A stretch of DNA of 64,000 bases from Allodiplogaster sudhausi (taxonomy: Eukaryota > Nematoda > Chromadorea > Rhabditida > Diplogasteridae), in contig CALZFC010000349.1 in the NCBI GenBank assembly GCA_945643635.1, positions 3,608,501 to 3,672,500 of the forward strand. Reading direction: 5' to 3'. Positions 48,301 through 57,194 of the stretch are shown here, piece after piece (position 1 is the stretch's first letter; each line of letters begins with the position of its first letter). The notes under the pieces are model-generated. The model did no database searches. It saw only the letters and a list, made by a program, of their open reading frames with translations, and had not been told where the DNA came from. Position numbers and translations under genes: made by a program.

Positions 48301-48545
48301 TCCTGAATTCATGACTTTTGCCAGACACTATGGCGAGAGAGCATGTGTGGTTTAGAGAGAGATGGTCATGAAAATTCAAATAGATCCCCGTTGAGTTCCG
48401 TGCTTCTTTAAGAATACTTTCCTTAATCTTAATATGTGTATTAATAGGGTCGAATTAAAAATAAACATTTCTGATTTCACCTGCAATTGTAGACGTATTC
48501 TTGGTCGGCGACCCATAGGAACTGCCACTGGCTGATGTATACCAT
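42343..48545 (-). CDS. Serpentine chemoreceptor of the Srt class, nine exons
   Basis: A nematode seven-transmembrane, presumably G-protein-coupled chemosensory receptor in sensory-neuron membranes. Exons on minus are 48545-48481, 48170-48023, 47431-47296, 46960-46866, 46534-46397, 46164-46064, 45990-45948, 45718-45589 and 42518-42343. All are GT/AG and in phase, 343 aa, normal for the family. Landmarks are an NCS glycosylation-type site near residue 21, SCYKIMFVLGIIDMVALFIN in TM2, a conserved C...MTC region, RRTWLILMLPLCYGLFFM, FTPPHTFDS, VFLQSSIICSFN and GHVAWQLGHG in TM6-7, then NPTIRR at the tail start. The start ATG is the first Met of exon 1; an extra 5' exon is possible (there is an acceptor at 48,573). 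Intron 8 is 3.1 kb because it contains a fold-back element. The frame is intact. Confidence 0.88.
42738..45400. mobile_element. 2.66-kb GAGAGCC fold-back element in a receptor intron
   Basis: Starts GAGAGCCTCTCTGTAA after TTAA (42,734-42,737) and ends TTACAGAGAGGCTCTC before TTAA (45,401-45,404). The arms 42,738-44,035 and 44,091-45,400 are inverse over about 1.3 kb with a 55-bp spacer and sparse mismatches. The longest internal frame (44,281-44,769, 162 codons) has no recognised domain and a decayed mirror image in the other arm. No transposase is recognised. The element lies wholly within intron 8 of the Srt gene. Confidence 0.9.
45728..45902. repeat. Intronic tandem repeats (cttaaactataaaag type)
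   Basis: Short degenerate direct repeats of 'ttactcttgaac', 'actcttaaact' and 'cttaaagtagtacaaaac' fill most of Srt intron 7. Non-coding. Confidence 0.6.
47490..47575. repeat. Dispersed repeat copy in an Srt intron
   Basis: 'gacaataaatgtcctgggcatttcaaagacgcttgtctgtgtcttcgagg' closely matches 23,280-23,345. Function unknown; possibly a transposon terminus. Confidence 0.55.
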
Positions 48546-48726
48546 TTGGAGTGCAAGGATGTTAGAAGATCGCTGAAATTTGGCTCAAACGTTTCACACT
48601 TCAAAACAAGACTTCGTCAGGAGACCGCATTTGATTTCTTTGAACAGTTTTAACACAATTATGCAAATACTTGAAAATGTAGCAGGAATAACTGACGTTA
48701 TGATGAGTGTGGTCATGTTCTCAGGC

Positions 48727-48887
48727 TGTAGAAATTTTTCTAAGTCCAGAACTCCCGTTGAAATTTTCGACCGTTATTTTTCTAAGTCCAGAAGTCCCCG
48801 TTGAAATTTTCACCCGATATTTTTCTAAGTCCAGAACGTCCCGTTGAAATTTTTCCCGTTATTTTTCTAAGTCCAGGATTCATTCCA
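48727..48887. repeat. Minisatellite, ~40-bp unit, four copies
   Basis: The unit 'tttttctaagtccagaa...cccgttgaaattttc' occurs four times in tandem with small length differences just upstream of the Srt gene. It adjoins the SINE-like array that follows. Confidence 0.75.
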
Positions 48888-48904
48888 CCATGTTCTTGGT
48901 CGAT

Positions 48905-49450
48905 CGAAATATCACAAGTCCCGAACACTGAGAGGAATCGAACCTGGGTCGCTTGCGTAAGTCCCCTGCGTTACCAATCGGCCATTCGTCCATCATACCA
49001 ACTGGCATGCGAAGATGTAGACATTCGTGTTGAATGTGATCATACATTAAAGATCACACATCATTCACCGGAGGGGGGATATTGCCATTCTGCTAGTCGA
49101 AATATCACAAGTCCCGAACACTGAGAGGAATCGAACCTGAGCCGCTTGCGTCGTATGTCGTGACGTTACCAATGGGATATTCGGTCATCATACCAACTTG
49201 CAAGTGAAGATGTAGACAATCGTGTGGAATGTGATCATAAATCACATGATCACAGATTATCCCCAGGGGGGATAATATTTTTCAGCCAATGGAAATATCA
49301 CAAGTCCGGAATAAATAGAGCAATTGATATTACCCCGAGTAGGAATCGAACCAGGACCTTTCGATTTGAAAACGAACACACTAGCCAATCGGCCGTCATG
49401 ACAACTCTCAACTGAATATGTAGACATGCAAACGTGTATGTGATAGTGAT
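48905..49450 (-). repeat. Tandem array of three tRNA-derived SINE-like units
   Basis: Three ~175-190 bp units start at about 48,905, 49,098 and 49,285, each beginning 'gaaatatcacaagtcc' on +. On minus each has an A-box-like segment (GGCCGATTGGTAACGC in unit 1) and a B box (GGTTCGATTCC). The units end in 'attatccccaggggggata' or relatives. The tRNA-like promoter and multiple copies suggest a pol III SINE; the head-to-tail arrangement is unusual. A fourth copy is at 52,339 inside the Maverick. Confidence 0.65.
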
Positions 49451-49575
49451 ACATATTTTCCCAAGTCCAAAACCCCTCGTGAATAATTCACCCTTGTATT
49501 ATTTCACAAAACATATTGACATGTCTAAATATTACAAGTCCAGTTATACATTTTATCATATTCAATATATAACAA

Positions 49576-50089
49576 TCACGATGAGGCACAATTCTCGAGA
49601 ACAGATTTTTCACGAATATTATTGAGGGTGACATTGTGAAACACTGCAGATTGGATTCTCTGGTTGGCGACGATACAAGAATTGCAGAGACGAATATTCG
49701 TCATGTTGTTCGTCGTAGTGTCATTAGGCCTTGCACAAACATTGCAAACGGCAATGACGATGAATCTGTGGCTTTTCAAGAGGTGTCCGTGGTTGCTTAC
49801 ATGAGATGGACGTTGGAAGGCATCAACGAGTTCCTTGAAGCTCTTCTGCAAATTTATAACAAATGGTGAAATTGCAAGAGCACGAGTAAAGTATACCTTT
49901 GCCTTAGGTTCATCCTTTGTAGTCGCATTAAACCTTCGTTTGCGTTCACGAAGCTGAAAATGAATGATATATAGAAAATATTCAAAAACACGCAATTTTA
50001 AACAAAACCTTTTCTTTACGCGAAGTCTTGGACTGCGAGGAAATGGAAGACGAAGAAGATGAAGATGAAGAAGACTGGGAACGAACCAT
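49576..50089 (-). CDS. Maverick A: Ser-rich protein with a CxxC pair
   Basis: Two exons, 50089-50009 and 49953-49576, intron GT/AG, phase 0, 152 aa. The N-terminus is a run of about ten serines, then a basic stretch (KTSRKEK across the splice). The second exon contains CNVC and CNSC about 20 residues apart, a possible zinc ribbon. Product not recognised; a regulatory or nucleic-acid-binding role is only inferred. The first exon is duplicated in copy B at 58,070, where it runs into the polymerase leader and meets a stop. Confidence 0.6.
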
Positions 50090-50123
50090 TTGACATGATT
50101 GAATTGTTCAAGTAATGACTGCC

Positions 50124-50453
50124 TCAGTCGTCAAAGGGGCGGAACTGGACATAGACATTATCAGATTCGTCTGTGAGAAGTTGAATAGTACCAAGGGGTC
50201 GAATGTAACGTGCATGACGTGGCTGATAAATTTCCTCACCACTGTGAGCACGCTTAATGTGTCGACGCAGATTAAAACCAGTCGAGAATACATTTCCGCA
50301 ATCTTCACAGTTAAAAGCCTTTTTCTCGATATTGGATTCTACAGAAGGAACAGGCATAGTTTCAGCAATGTTCTTTCCTTTAGATTCAATAGTTGTACTA
50401 GTTGCAGAAGGTGCAGAAGCAGGAGAGGCTGCCTTACGATCACCAGCAGTCAT
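50124..50453 (-). CDS. Maverick A: C2H2 zinc-finger protein
   Basis: 109 aa. One canonical C2H2 finger (FNCEDCGNVFSTGFNLRRHI plus KRAH) lies at about residues 49-71, after a Ser/Thr/Ala-rich N-terminus. It starts 4 nt after the protease stop. A TATA-like CTTTTATA (50,490-50,497; TATAAAAG on minus) lies just upstream, inside the protease frame, so it may have its own promoter. Nearly identical to the copy at 57,706. Likely DNA-binding; target unknown. Confidence 0.75.
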   Translation of the reverse strand: MTAGDRKAASPASAPSATSTTIESKGKNIAETMPVPSVESNIEKKAFNCEDCGNVFSTGFNLRRHIKRAHSGEEIYQPRHARYIRPLGTIQLLTDESDNVYVQFRPFDD

Positions 50454-50457
50454 CGTG

Positions 50458-50964
50458 TCAAAGTGAAACAATGACTTTGGAAAGGGGGGCTTTTATACAC
50501 TGCCTAAGGTGAGTCATAAACCAGCGAATAACTATTTCGTCATTCATGACATAATGACGTGTACTAAAATATTTCGCAATAGTGCCCATTTTATTTCCAC
50601 GACAACGTAAATAAAGAAAGAATAGACAGTAGTGACCACAAACTACACTAGTTGTACTTTGAACCCTATGAGGAAAATATTGAACATGTGAAAATTGTTC
50701 AAGCCATTTGGCAAGCAGTTCTGGGGGCTTACTTGCTGTTGAATCATAGTATTCAGCAGAATTAGTAGCGTTTACATATACGGCAACCCAGTGTTCACCT
50801 GTACTATTAGAATCTCCTGTATTCCAAACAATACACAACGGTCTACGTTCTGGTAGGACAAGTTTTGTATCACAAGGGAAACTACCAAGATAATAGACAC
50901 GTGTTGTATAACAAGTTTCCAAGAAATTATTTATTTCTACATTTGTTAATGGGAAAATATTCAT
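50458..50964 (-). CDS. Maverick A: adenain-type cysteine protease
   Basis: 168 aa, intact. The start at 50,964 (MNIFPL) is chosen because it matches the copy B start and the family length. Catalytic elements in C5-family order are His in GEHWVAVYV, the acidic residue in EYYDS, Gln in HRVQS and Cys in VVCGHYCLFF. In the family this enzyme processes capsid precursor proteins. It sits between the capsid genes and the finger gene, as in copy B. Confidence 0.88.
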   Translation of the reverse strand: MNIFPLTNVEINNFLETCYTTRVYYLGSFPCDTKLVLPERRPLCIVWNTGDSNSTGEHWVAVYVNATNSAEYYDSTASKPPELLAKWLEQFSHVQYFPHRVQSTTSVVCGHYCLFFLYLRCRGNKMGTIAKYFSTRHYVMNDEIVIRWFMTHLRQCIKAPLSKVIVSL

Positions 50965-50986
50965 TGCGCTAGAATATGATATATAA

Positions 50987-51428
50987 TCAAATTTCAACTG
51001 CAAGCAGCTCAATTGGAAAAAGATTTCCGTTGGATGCCGATACCAGCGGCAGCTTCATCGCGCGCACTTGGACACCATGTTGGCACGAAAAATAATCCCG
51101 AACAATATTTATAATTATCAGATAAATGATAAATAAATATTCTAACCTTTAGCCAAACCTTGACAGGTCTCACACCCAATGTACTGTGATGACCTTCCAC
51201 TGTCAATCTGACAGTGATTCGAGTAGAAGCGTTGGTGCCGGGGACAATGCGAGCACGCTCCAAAAGGAAATTGTTGAGGCCAAGATGAGAGGTAAATATG
51301 TGGTGTCTTCGTAGTGTGCTATCAATGGTGTCAATTTCCGCGGCGGACAAAACGGTATCCTCCTCGATTCGAATTCCACAAGTAAAGTAGATGAAGACGG
51401 AGAGTGGAACGCGACTCGGAAGAACCAT
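50987..51428 (-). CDS. Maverick A: small capsid-type protein, splice acceptor lost
   Basis: The first exon, 51428-51147 (94 codons), is beta-rich (STRITVRLTVEG) and starts directly after the capsid stop. In copy B a 49-nt intron leads to a 37-codon second exon; here the matching acceptor reads CGG instead of CAG (at 51,098-51,100), so normal splicing should fail and the frame would read through the intron. Position between the major capsid protein and the protease suggests a minor capsid (penton-like) protein, but I see no decisive motif. Confidence 0.5.
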
Positions 51429-52338
51429 TATGCCTGTTGATCATTAAAAACGTTACGAAAGTGATCAATTTGGTAAAGACCATCATATTCTGCATAAATC
51501 ACGAGTTGAAGACCATTGTCGGGTGTTTTATCGGAAAAACGCATCGATAATTGTGTTGTACCACTACGCACTAGTTCAAAGTCTGCGTTAGTGTCCGTTG
51601 ATGAAAGATTAAATGCAAATAAAGAAAAGCCTTTCTTGTACATTTTGTATCCTATTGCCAAGTCACGATTTTCACCAACAGCACCAATGTTCTCGTAAAA
51701 CATGACAAATGCTTCAGCAAAAGAATTAGTTTTGAAATTTATCTTTTGTGGTTGTGCAGGAAAAGTTACACCACCAGCATCTATACATACTTCCGAAATG
51801 TTAAAGCTTTGGAAATTAAAGGGGGAATGTGAAACACTACCCTCATAGGCATGTTGGTCTATACAGCCAATAATAATTCGGCGAGGAATTAAATCTGTAA
51901 AGATTGTAGAGAAGGGAAAATCAAAGCGACCACCCGGTACCGAGACAACGCGTACTCTGGTACGTCGATAAGGATATCGTGCAGGATAGGATAGGAGGGT
52001 TTGTTCAAGGGCAAGATTAACAGAACTGATCACATCAACAGCACGAATAAGAAGTTTCATAGAGACGACCTCAATTTTTGCACCATTAGGCGCTGCATCA
52101 TGACTTTCAAGAACAAAAGCATCGCTATTGCGATGGAAGGTAAACTGAACGTTTAAATGTGGTAATAGCAGTCGGTAAGTTGTGAATTGGTCAATATGAA
52201 CAGGAGAAACAATGTCCAACTCGCCCGTTGAAGAAATTGCGTCTAATCGACTCTTATATCCCTTATTATCTGCACTGTCAAGACCAACATCATTGTCTTC
52301 AAAGTAACCAGCCGCTTGAAGTATTCCAAACGGAACTG
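51428..52338 (-). pseudogene. Maverick A: major capsid protein, 5' end lost to a SINE-like insertion
   Basis: The open frame from about 52,338 to the stop at 51,428 matches the double jelly-roll major capsid proteins of Polintons (segments PRRIIIGCIDQHAYEGSVSH and LQLVIYAEYDGLYQIDHFRN are typical in position and character). No ATG begins it: the frame emerges directly from the SINE-like unit at 52,339-52,500 and the N-terminal part is missing. About 97% identical to the C-terminal part in copy B by eye. Confidence 0.75.
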
Positions 52339-52500
52339 ATAGATTATCCCCAGGGGGGGGGGTAATATTTTTCAGCCAGTGGAAATATCACAAGTCCGGA
52401 ATAAATACAACAATTGATATTGACCCAAGAAGGAATCGAACCTGGACCTTAAGATTTGAAAACAAACTCACTACCAATGAGCCAATACTATTGTATGTTA
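52339..52500 (-). mobile_element. SINE-like insertion in the Maverick capsid region
   Basis: Matches the third unit of the 48,905-49,450 array ('gtggaaatatcacaagtccggaataaata', 'aggaatcgaacctggacctt'), with the same 'ccagggggg' end at 52,350. A B-box-like GGTTCGATTCC is on minus. It separates the capsid-type gene at 52,634-52,891 from the capsid remnant. Confidence 0.7.
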
Positions 52501-52891
52501 TATGTAATGCTATTGTATGTTATAAAGTCATTGGTAATATCTTTCTTAGTTGTAAGGTTGTATGAGGTGGCTACTTCCACATTAATCAAAGAAATTAAAT
52601 CGTCAACCTTTTCGTATGAATTCGGGGGGATGGTTACGACTGTACGAATACTTCCCCCTTGTTTGTCTTATCAAAATACTCTAGAATAATATTGTTCTCG
52701 TTAAAGTCGTCCTTTTCTTGTTTTGTAGTAATTCTGTCATATGTATTGGGGTAAATAATTTCGGTCATTGCAACCTCATAGTCTGATTTAAAATGCAAAG
52801 GTGCAGGAAGACGAATACGAAAATCACCAATTTTATCACCTTCATGTGTATTGCTAATCAAGTAAACATAAAAGTCATCATTGTTATTCAT
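52501..52891 (-). pseudogene. Maverick A: conserved late protein, frameshifted
   Basis: An open frame of 85 residues from 52,891 begins DFYVYLISN and contains RIRLPAPLHF and EVAMTEIIYP, the usual start of a Polinton structural protein family. It stops at 52,634, while recognisable continuation (TIPPNSYEKVDDLI) lies in another frame just downstream, so a frameshift near 52,640 breaks it. The rest is lost before the SINE-like unit. Role inferred as capsid-associated. Confidence 0.6.
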
Positions 52892-52894
52892 TTT

Positions 52895-53173
52895 TTAGAC
52901 AGGTGGATGTGTGTTATAACGTCGGCTTGGAATGGTCGGAGAAGGAAGAAGATATCCAATACAAGAGGAAAGTGTTACAATCCAAAGTTTATTGTCGTCG
53001 TTACGTGTGCCAAAAGTTAGATTATATATCGACACTAGAACAACTGTATAAATAAGTATTACTTGTGCAATGTAGACAAACAGTGCACGTGAACACGACA
53101 CTTCACCACAATGCCACGAAGCACTTCTCGTTTCCTCAGGGGCGGGTGACAACTTTTCTAGCATGTTTTGCAT
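52895..53173 (-). CDS. Maverick A: small membrane protein
   Basis: 92 aa from MQNMLEKLS. One clear transmembrane segment (ALFVYIAQVILIYTVVLVSI) and a C-terminal LSSCIGYLLPSP motif of a kind often seen in small Polinton proteins. It overlaps the 3' end of the integrase gene by 38 nt in another frame. Function unknown; a virion membrane or assembly role is a guess. Confidence 0.6.
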   Translation of the reverse strand: MQNMLEKLSPAPEETRSASWHCGEVSCSRALFVYIAQVILIYTVVLVSIYNLTFGTRNDDNKLWIVTLSSCIGYLLPSPTIPSRRYNTHPPV

Positions 53174-54222
53174 CGATCCAAGAATCAAATGACGGTGGGT
53201 AACCAAGCCAACGTACTAATATTTCCTTCTTGACCGAGCGTGTTCTTCTTGCAAGTACACGTTCAATTTTATACTCGTCGTCGGGCGAAGAAACGTGTGA
53301 TACGAGTTCACGCTCGTAGACAATAATATCAATTTCCTCACCGTTCAAATCTTCAATAATGTACGCGGGTGGGTCCTTGAACAGACACTTTTTTATGCGG
53401 AATATTTCCAGTGTAAAAGTATTCTTATATCCCTTTGTAAAAGCACCGCGAAGACGAGAAAGACGCACAGTATCGCCTGGTGCATAGCGATGCTTGGCCA
53501 TGAGTTGTTTTTCCTCTGCATAAAGGGTTTGCCAAACAAATTCTGCATTTATTGCATTTACGGACGAGGGTGCAATGCCACCAATAGAAGAAATTGGTGA
53601 ATCGTTTAGTGCTTTGGTAGCATCTTGTAAAACATCCAACCAGCGATATGTATTATGTTCGGAAAAATAACGGCATAGTCTTGTCTTTAGTCTACGTATT
53701 GTATTTTCTGCAAGTGCACACTTTACATTATGATTCTTTGGAATACGATGTTCAATTTCGTTTTGTGCTAACAAACGTTTAAAGTTGGAATTTAAAAATT
53801 CTTTCCCTGCATCAGTATAAAGACGAAAAGGGGACCGTCCAGAAGTTTTAATTATACGTTCGTAAGCCTTTGTTGTTTCAGCACCACTTTTATTTAAAAG
53901 AGGTTCGCACATTACAAATCGAGATAGGACATCAACTACAACAAGAATGCAAGTATAGCCAGAATTGTACGCTTAAGGTGGCCATTATGGCAAGATCTGC
54001 TTGGTGGTCGCTATCAATCCATGTACACTGTGTCTTACTTGTTTTTATTCGATTCAATCTGGGAAAATTTGTAGTATATGTAGACTGTTTATGTAGAAAC
54101 GCTTTAACGTCTCCAAGTTTAACTTTTAATCCTTTCGTTCGGGCAGCTTCATAAAGACGACGAACACCACTGTATCCGCCATAGCTACTAATGTCGGTAT
54201 AAATTTTTTCTAGTTCTTCCAT
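53136..54222 (-). pseudogene. Maverick A: retroviral-type integrase with chromodomain, frameshifted
   Basis: Starts at 54,222 (MEELEKIY). The N-terminal part holds the first catalytic Asp region (TWIDSDHQADLA). Near 53,945-53,975 the frame shifts: the first frame stops at 53,932, while the rest of the DDE core (LVVVDVLSR, LYTDAGKEF, second and third acidic positions) and the C-terminus run in another frame to 53,136. A C-terminal chromodomain (VRWLGYPPSFDSWIDA) is present. In the family this enzyme inserts the linear element into host DNA; here a single-base break should abolish it. Confidence 0.85.
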
Positions 54223-54979
54223 TGTATTGCGTTGGCCAAAGGGTAACTGCAAAGTTGGTGCCACGAAACTCGACAAGATCCGCACGGGCACTATTACCCA
54301 ACATTAAAGGTGAAAACTTGGTTCTTTTTAGGGCTGCCCCAAATTCTTTCGCGCCTTGAACCGGATCAGAACGTGTACACCACTGACTGGAAAAGTCTTC
54401 AATCAGTGAAGCTATTTCGTACTCGTTTTGTCCAAGTGTAATCTTGTGTTTAACAACTGGGAATTCTGTGGAATTTGCAATTAAATGATTGACAAGTGTT
54501 GCAGCCTTTCTCTTAAGTGTATCATTTGAAAATTGAAGTGTCTTTAAGAAATTTTGTTCTGGTTGCGATGTCTGAGCTATTGAAGTCGTCTGTGGTTGAA
54601 CATTTTGAGTTCCATTTGGTTGAACAACTTGTTTTACAGGCTGCACAGGAACAGAAGGTTGAGGAACGTCTATAGATTTTTTTACAATGGGAATGGCAGT
54701 TTGAAAACTATGTTCTGAACTAGCTTTATCATCTTCACCTTGCCATGCAACATTTGTTTCAGGTCCTTCAGTATTTCCATGCACGTATTGTGTAAGACGC
54801 TGTAGCAAAGCACGATTTCTATGCATCTTTTCTTCAGCATCAAGAATACATGAAGGTGCAAGAAGTATATTCAATTCATTTTCAATACGTTGAATAAAGT
54901 TTGGTTGTTGTTGTTGTTGTTGCATCATATTTGCAAGACGATCTTCCGAAACGAGCAATAATTTGTTAAATGAAGGCAT
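54188..54979 (-). CDS. Maverick A: Gln-rich late protein
   Basis: 263 aa from MPSFNKLLLVSEDRL, a start typical of a conserved but uncharacterised Polinton protein that follows the small hydrophobic gene. It has a poly-Gln run at about residues 21-26 and a Pro/Gln/Val-rich middle (low complexity). The C-terminal third is folded-looking (EIASLIEDFSSQW). The last 35 nt overlap the integrase start. Function unknown. Confidence 0.55.
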   Translation of the reverse strand: MPSFNKLLLVSEDRLANMMQQQQQQPNFIQRIENELNILLAPSCILDAEEKMHRNRALLQRLTQYVHGNTEGPETNVAWQGEDDKASSEHSFQTAIPIVKKSIDVPQPSVPVQPVKQVVQPNGTQNVQPQTTSIAQTSQPEQNFLKTLQFSNDTLKRKAATLVNHLIANSTEFPVVKHKITLGQNEYEIASLIEDFSSQWCTRSDPVQGAKEFGAALKRTKFSPLMLGNSARADLVEFRGTNFAVTLWPTQYNGRTRKNLYRH

Positions 54980-55214
54980 TGGATAGAAAGTTTGCGGCAA
55001 CACCAGCAATTACAGAAATTAAAGGTGCAAAAAATCCTGTGCCCGCCTGAATTATATGCTGTTTTGCCAAGGGGACCGTTCGGGTATATGCAATACGTCG
55101 AATGTGTGCCACGTAAGGCTTTAACTTCTTCTTTTGTGTCTTGGGTATATAGGCCGCACCGTGAAGAATATTACAAAGTGCCTCGACAATACAAATGATT
55201 GTGTTAGCATCCAC
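54966..55214 (-). CDS. Maverick A: small basic/hydrophobic protein
   Basis: 82 aa. A basic middle (KTQKKKLKPYVAHIRRIAY) is followed by a C-terminal hydrophobic segment with GFFAPLISVIAGVAANFL. This basic-plus-hydrophobic layout is common in small Polinton and adintovirus core or membrane-active proteins; homology is inferred, not tested. It overlaps the Gln-rich gene by 14 nt. Confidence 0.5.
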   Translation of the reverse strand: MDANTIICIVEALCNILHGAAYIPKTQKKKLKPYVAHIRRIAYTRTVPLAKQHIIQAGTGFFAPLISVIAGVAANFLSNAFI

Positions 55215-55303
55215 CTCATTAACATGACTTTCAAAATCTTTTGTTGATGCAAGAGAAGAAATCTTTTTTTAAACGTCCTTGTCCCACACAGCTTTTGCAG
55301 GAT

Positions 55304-55936
55304 TCATTTTGCTGTATAGCAATAAACACGTTCCGTGTCGGGAAAGATACTTGTACGTAGACGAAATGCTACCTCTGTCGTCTTATGTAGGTCGACAAAG
55401 AGGTAACTGTGTGCACTAGAAGTGGCGTCAGTGTAGGCGTCAATAAAAAATTGTCGGTTTGTTGGAAAAAGTTGGCTAGCAAGATTACGAATCATCAACT
55501 GATCAGCATTGTTCTTAAATAGACAAAGGTAGCTAGAGTATATGCGTAGTGTTCGAATAGTTTTCCCAAAGAATACTGAATGAACTACACAAATTACAGA
55601 CATGTCAAAGTGATGTGAGGCAACCGTAAAAAGTTTTTCGGCATCAGACCAACGTTCAAGCTTTACCATTAGATCGTCAAGAATAAGTAGTGCTTTTTCA
55701 TTCTTCTTTTCCCTCAACATTTCAATGTCAGGGATGTCTTCATGCATTGTGACATGTGCAAGATTGGCAAACTCGTTATAGCCAGTTTGGTATTCATTGT
55801 AACAGAATATAACATGTCCAGGCTTTACAGTTTCATACACTTGTTCCCTTGTTGTTATAATTCTATGAATTAATGTGCTTTTTCCACATCCCGAAGGTCC
55901 ACATAGAAGCATACACGAAGGCCAAGCAAGATACAT
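55304..55936 (-). CDS. Maverick A: genome-packaging ATPase
   Basis: 210 aa, intact. Walker A GPSGCGKST at about residues 13-21 and Walker B LLILDDL at about residues 83-89; a downstream 'VICVVHSVFF' segment matches the sensor region of FtsK/HerA (A32-like) packaging ATPases. The start (MYLAWPS) is the first Met and matches copy B at 63,824. In the family it drives DNA into capsids. Confidence 0.88.
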   Translation of the reverse strand: MYLAWPSCMLLCGPSGCGKSTLIHRIITTREQVYETVKPGHVIFCYNEYQTGYNEFANLAHVTMHEDIPDIEMLREKKNEKALLILDDLMVKLERWSDAEKLFTVASHHFDMSVICVVHSVFFGKTIRTLRIYSSYLCLFKNNADQLMIRNLASQLFPTNRQFFIDAYTDATSSAHSYLFVDLHKTTEVAFRLRTSIFPDTERVYCYTAK

Positions 55937-56018
55937 TTATCACAAGTTTCAAAAGTATTGGACAAACTGTAATTTGACTTCTTTTTTTTTCCAAGAACAA
56001 CAACTGACATCAGACAAT

Positions 56019-56253
56019 TCACAACAAGTGACAATGAAACTTTTCTAGCAAAGCTTCACAATAAAAGACAGACAGTGATTGATGCAATATGTGCCTCGAT
56101 ACCCGTATGGGAACGTTCCGTACGTCCCAAAGGGAATGCGCCTCTTGTTGAACACGGGCTGAAAGAGTTTCTCGAAGGTCACGGTCTCGATACCGTGATC
56201 GCCGTCGATGGCGAAGCGCTCGTACGGGATGGGAATCTTCTTCCATCCCGTTC
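56019..56253 (-). pseudogene. Maverick A: DNA polymerase B 3' stub
   Basis: Inverse copy of 63,425-63,660, the last polymerase coding part. The normal TAG (after GYRGT in copy B) is changed so the frame reads on. The 5' side is cut at about 56,253, where it fuses to inverted capsid sequence of copy B. It lies directly before the ATPase, which shows the ancestral order polymerase-ATPase in both copies. Confidence 0.85.
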
Positions 56254-56726
56254 GTACAGATTTAATTCCTCGCCGAATTATTATTGGCTGTATAGACCAA
56301 CATGCCTATGAGGGTAGTGTTTCACATTCCCCATTTAATTTCCAAAGCTTTAACATTTCGGAAGTATGTATAGATGCTGGTGGTGTAACTTTTCCTGCAC
56401 AACCACAAAAGATAAATTTCAAAACTAATTCTTTTGCTGAAGCTTTCGTCATGTTTTACGAGAACATTGGTGCTGTTGGTGAAAATCGTGACTTGGCAAT
56501 AGGATACAAAATGTACAAGAAAGGCTTTTCTTTATTTGCATTTAATCTTTCATCAACGGACACTAACGCAGACTTTGAACTAGTGCGTAGTGGTACAACA
56601 CAATTATCGATGCGTTTTTCCGAGAAAACACCCGACAATGGTCTTCAACTCGTGATTTATGCTGAATATGATGGTCTTTACCAAATTGATCACTTTCGTA
56701 ACGTTTTTAATGATCAACAGGCATAA
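56254..56726 (+). pseudogene. Maverick B: major capsid protein, C-terminal part only
   Basis: About 155 residues of the capsid C-terminus, nearly identical to copy A (for example IDAGGVTFPAQPQKINF), ending at 56,726. The upstream frame is the inverted polymerase stub, so the N-terminal two thirds are absent and there is no proper start. Confidence 0.85.
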
Positions 56727-57167
56727 TGGTTCTTCCGAGTCGCGTTCCACTCTCCGTCTTCATCTACTTTACTTGTGGAATTCGAATCGAGGAGGATACC
56801 GTTTTGTCCGCCGCAGAAATTGACAACATCGATAGCACACTACGAAGACGCCGCATATTTACCTCTCATCTTGGCCCCAACAATTTCCTGTTGGAGCGTG
56901 CTCACATCGTCCCCGGCACCAACGCTTCTACTCGAATCACTGTCAGATTGACAGTGGAAGGTCGTCACAGTACATTGGGTGTTAGACCTGTCAAGGTTTG
57001 GCTAAAGGTTAGAATATTTATTTATCATTTATCTTATAATTATAAATATTGTTCAGGATTATATGTCGTGCCAACATGGTGTACAATTGCGCGCGATGAA
57101 GCTGCCGCTGGTATCGGCATCCAACGGAAATCTTTTTCCAATTGAGCTGCTTGCTGTTGAAATTTGA
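56726..57167 (+). CDS. Maverick B: small capsid-type protein, two exons
   Basis: Exons 56726-57007 and 57057-57167, with a 49-nt GT/AG intron (acceptor TTCAG intact), 130 aa. The second exon encodes SCQHGVQLRAMKLPLVS. The start ATG overlaps the capsid stop. Same gene as 50,987-51,428 in copy A, where the acceptor is mutated. Putative minor capsid protein by position only. Confidence 0.6.
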
Positions 57168-57194
57168 TTGTATATCATATTCTGTTCACGCGCA

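Larger units (their letters stand above)
49451..56253 (-). mobile_element. Maverick/Polinton copy A (decayed)
   Basis: All genes read on minus, in order from 56,253: polymerase 3' stub, packaging ATPase, small hydrophobic protein, Gln-rich protein, integrase, membrane protein, capsid-type protein, major capsid protein, small capsid-type protein, protease, C2H2 protein and Ser-rich zinc protein. This gene set defines Maverick/Polinton virus-like transposons. No terminal inverted repeat was identified; the left limit is placed between the SINE array and the last gene. Breaks are listed under each gene. Confidence 0.88.
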
